From contig NZ_CP058552.1 of NCBI RefSeq assembly GCF_013401555.1, positions 3,596,001 through 3,660,000 of the forward strand: DNA of 64,000 bases. Direction: 5' to 3'. The position numbers and the translations under genes are program-made. The notes beneath the pieces were generated by a model. That model was given only the letters and a program-made list of their open reading frames with translations, was not told the origin of the DNA and searched no databases. This document shows, one piece after another, positions 63,692 to 64,000 of the stretch (the stretch's first letter is position 1; each line of letters begins with the position of its first letter). This stretch comes from Paenibacillus sp. E222. GTDB lineage: Bacteria; Bacillota; Bacilli; Paenibacillales; Paenibacillaceae.

Positions 63692-64000
63692 ATGGATGTT
63701 AACTATCAGGGAGATGGATTTGAACTGCAGTGGCCCTACAAGATCAAGGACCTCCGCAGTTTCCGAATTGAGCGAGCTTTCAATGCACATACACGTTGTG
63801 TTTTTACAGCCCACATGAGCGAAGAGGAGGCAGAGCAATGCCTCCTCCAGAGTTCCTTTAACGACAGCCTCGTTCTGCAGAAGCCAACGGATGCCAGACC
63901 GGAGGGGTGGTTCGCCGGAGGAATTACCAAAGTCGATATACAGATGGAAGACGGTATCCCCCTTTTAGAAGTGGAGGCTTTATCACGTACATATATTATG
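63692..64000 (+). CDS. Second VgrG-like protein, N-terminal part, runs off the window
   Basis: The first 103 codons are visible and the frame is open at the window end. MDVNYQGDGFELQWPYKIKD to LLEVEALSRTYIM is the N-terminal gp27-like start of a VgrG/Pvc8-type protein. It ends at about the point where the truncated copy at 60 kb begins. GGAGGAGGG lies before the ATG. It suggests a repeated VgrG module continuing beyond the window. Confidence 0.75.
   Translation, partial: MDVNYQGDGFELQWPYKIKDLRSFRIERAFNAHTRCVFTAHMSEEEAEQCLLQSSFNDSLVLQKPTDARPEGWFAGGITKVDIQMEDGIPLLEVEALSRTYIM

Overview
The window reads as chromosomal DNA of a spore-forming, low-to-mid GC Firmicute, most probably Paenibacillus. 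The signs are the Bacillus-type order of the gmk-rpoZ-coaBC-priA-def-fmt-rsmB-rlmN-prpC-prkC-rsgA-rpe-spoVM-rpmB-fakA-recG block, a 26-residue spoVM gene, a SpoVIF-like sporulation gene, AGGAGG-type ribosome binding sites with frequent TTG/GTG starts, Bacillus-type LexA and Fur boxes, and Paenibacillus-style intergenic palindromes. The genus is an inference from layout and protein style; no rRNA, tRNA, CRISPR array, complete prophage or insertion sequence was found.

Layout. 1-9 kb: the tail of a PHP-domain gene, a GNAT acetyltransferase, rqcH (ribosome rescue), a Ca2+ P-type ATPase, dapF and yitJ. 9-24.5 kb: a dense housekeeping block on the + strand (yicC, remA, gmk, rpoZ, coaBC, priA, def, fmt, rsmB, rlmN, prpC, prkC, rsgA, rpe, a small membrane protein) joining nucleotide and CoA supply, replication restart, translation initiation, rRNA methylation and the PASTA kinase/phosphatase pair. 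24.5-31 kb: spoVM, divergent rpmB with a structured leader, a 640-base gap with strong RNA-folding potential where Bacillus has yloU, then a fatty acid kinase pair (fakA, fakB), recG and spoVIF. 31-40 kb: repeat-rich intergenic DNA, a LytS/LytTR two-component system followed by an OFA-family transporter that carries a YpdB-like direct repeat, a GNAT gene, glsA, and an SOS-controlled uvrX-yolD pair.

40-48.7 kb is a six-gene + strand operon that looks like a synthase-dependent exopolysaccharide system. It holds a membrane-anchored glycosidase with a C-terminal CBM9/DOMON-like domain, a HEAT-repeat membrane protein, a family 2 glycosyltransferase with a probable CTG start, a degenerate GGDEF-like/pseudo-receiver protein with Glu at the phosphorylation position, a nucleotide-sugar dehydrogenase and a second anchored TIM-barrel-like protein. 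Its leader is about 445 bases. 48.8-56 kb carries an AraC regulator, an orphan ssuD bracketed by two copies of a palindromic repeat, a sugar ABC importer without an ATPase, and a NiaP-type niacin transporter.

56-64 kb holds the oddest genes: a SleB-type wall hydrolase with a long Met-rich cytoplasmic-looking N-terminus; one unbroken reading frame joining an AraC regulator to an iron-siderophore binding lipoprotein, with a perfect Fur box, a ribosome binding site and a lipobox inside the frame; and a contractile-injection-type cluster (VgrG lacking its N-terminal domain, pentapeptide protein, unknown protein, DUF4280 PAAR-like protein, and a second VgrG running off the window). The best candidates for new biology are the AraC-lipoprotein frame, the VgrG/PAAR cluster, the exopolysaccharide locus with its pseudo-receiver, and the LytST-OFA module.
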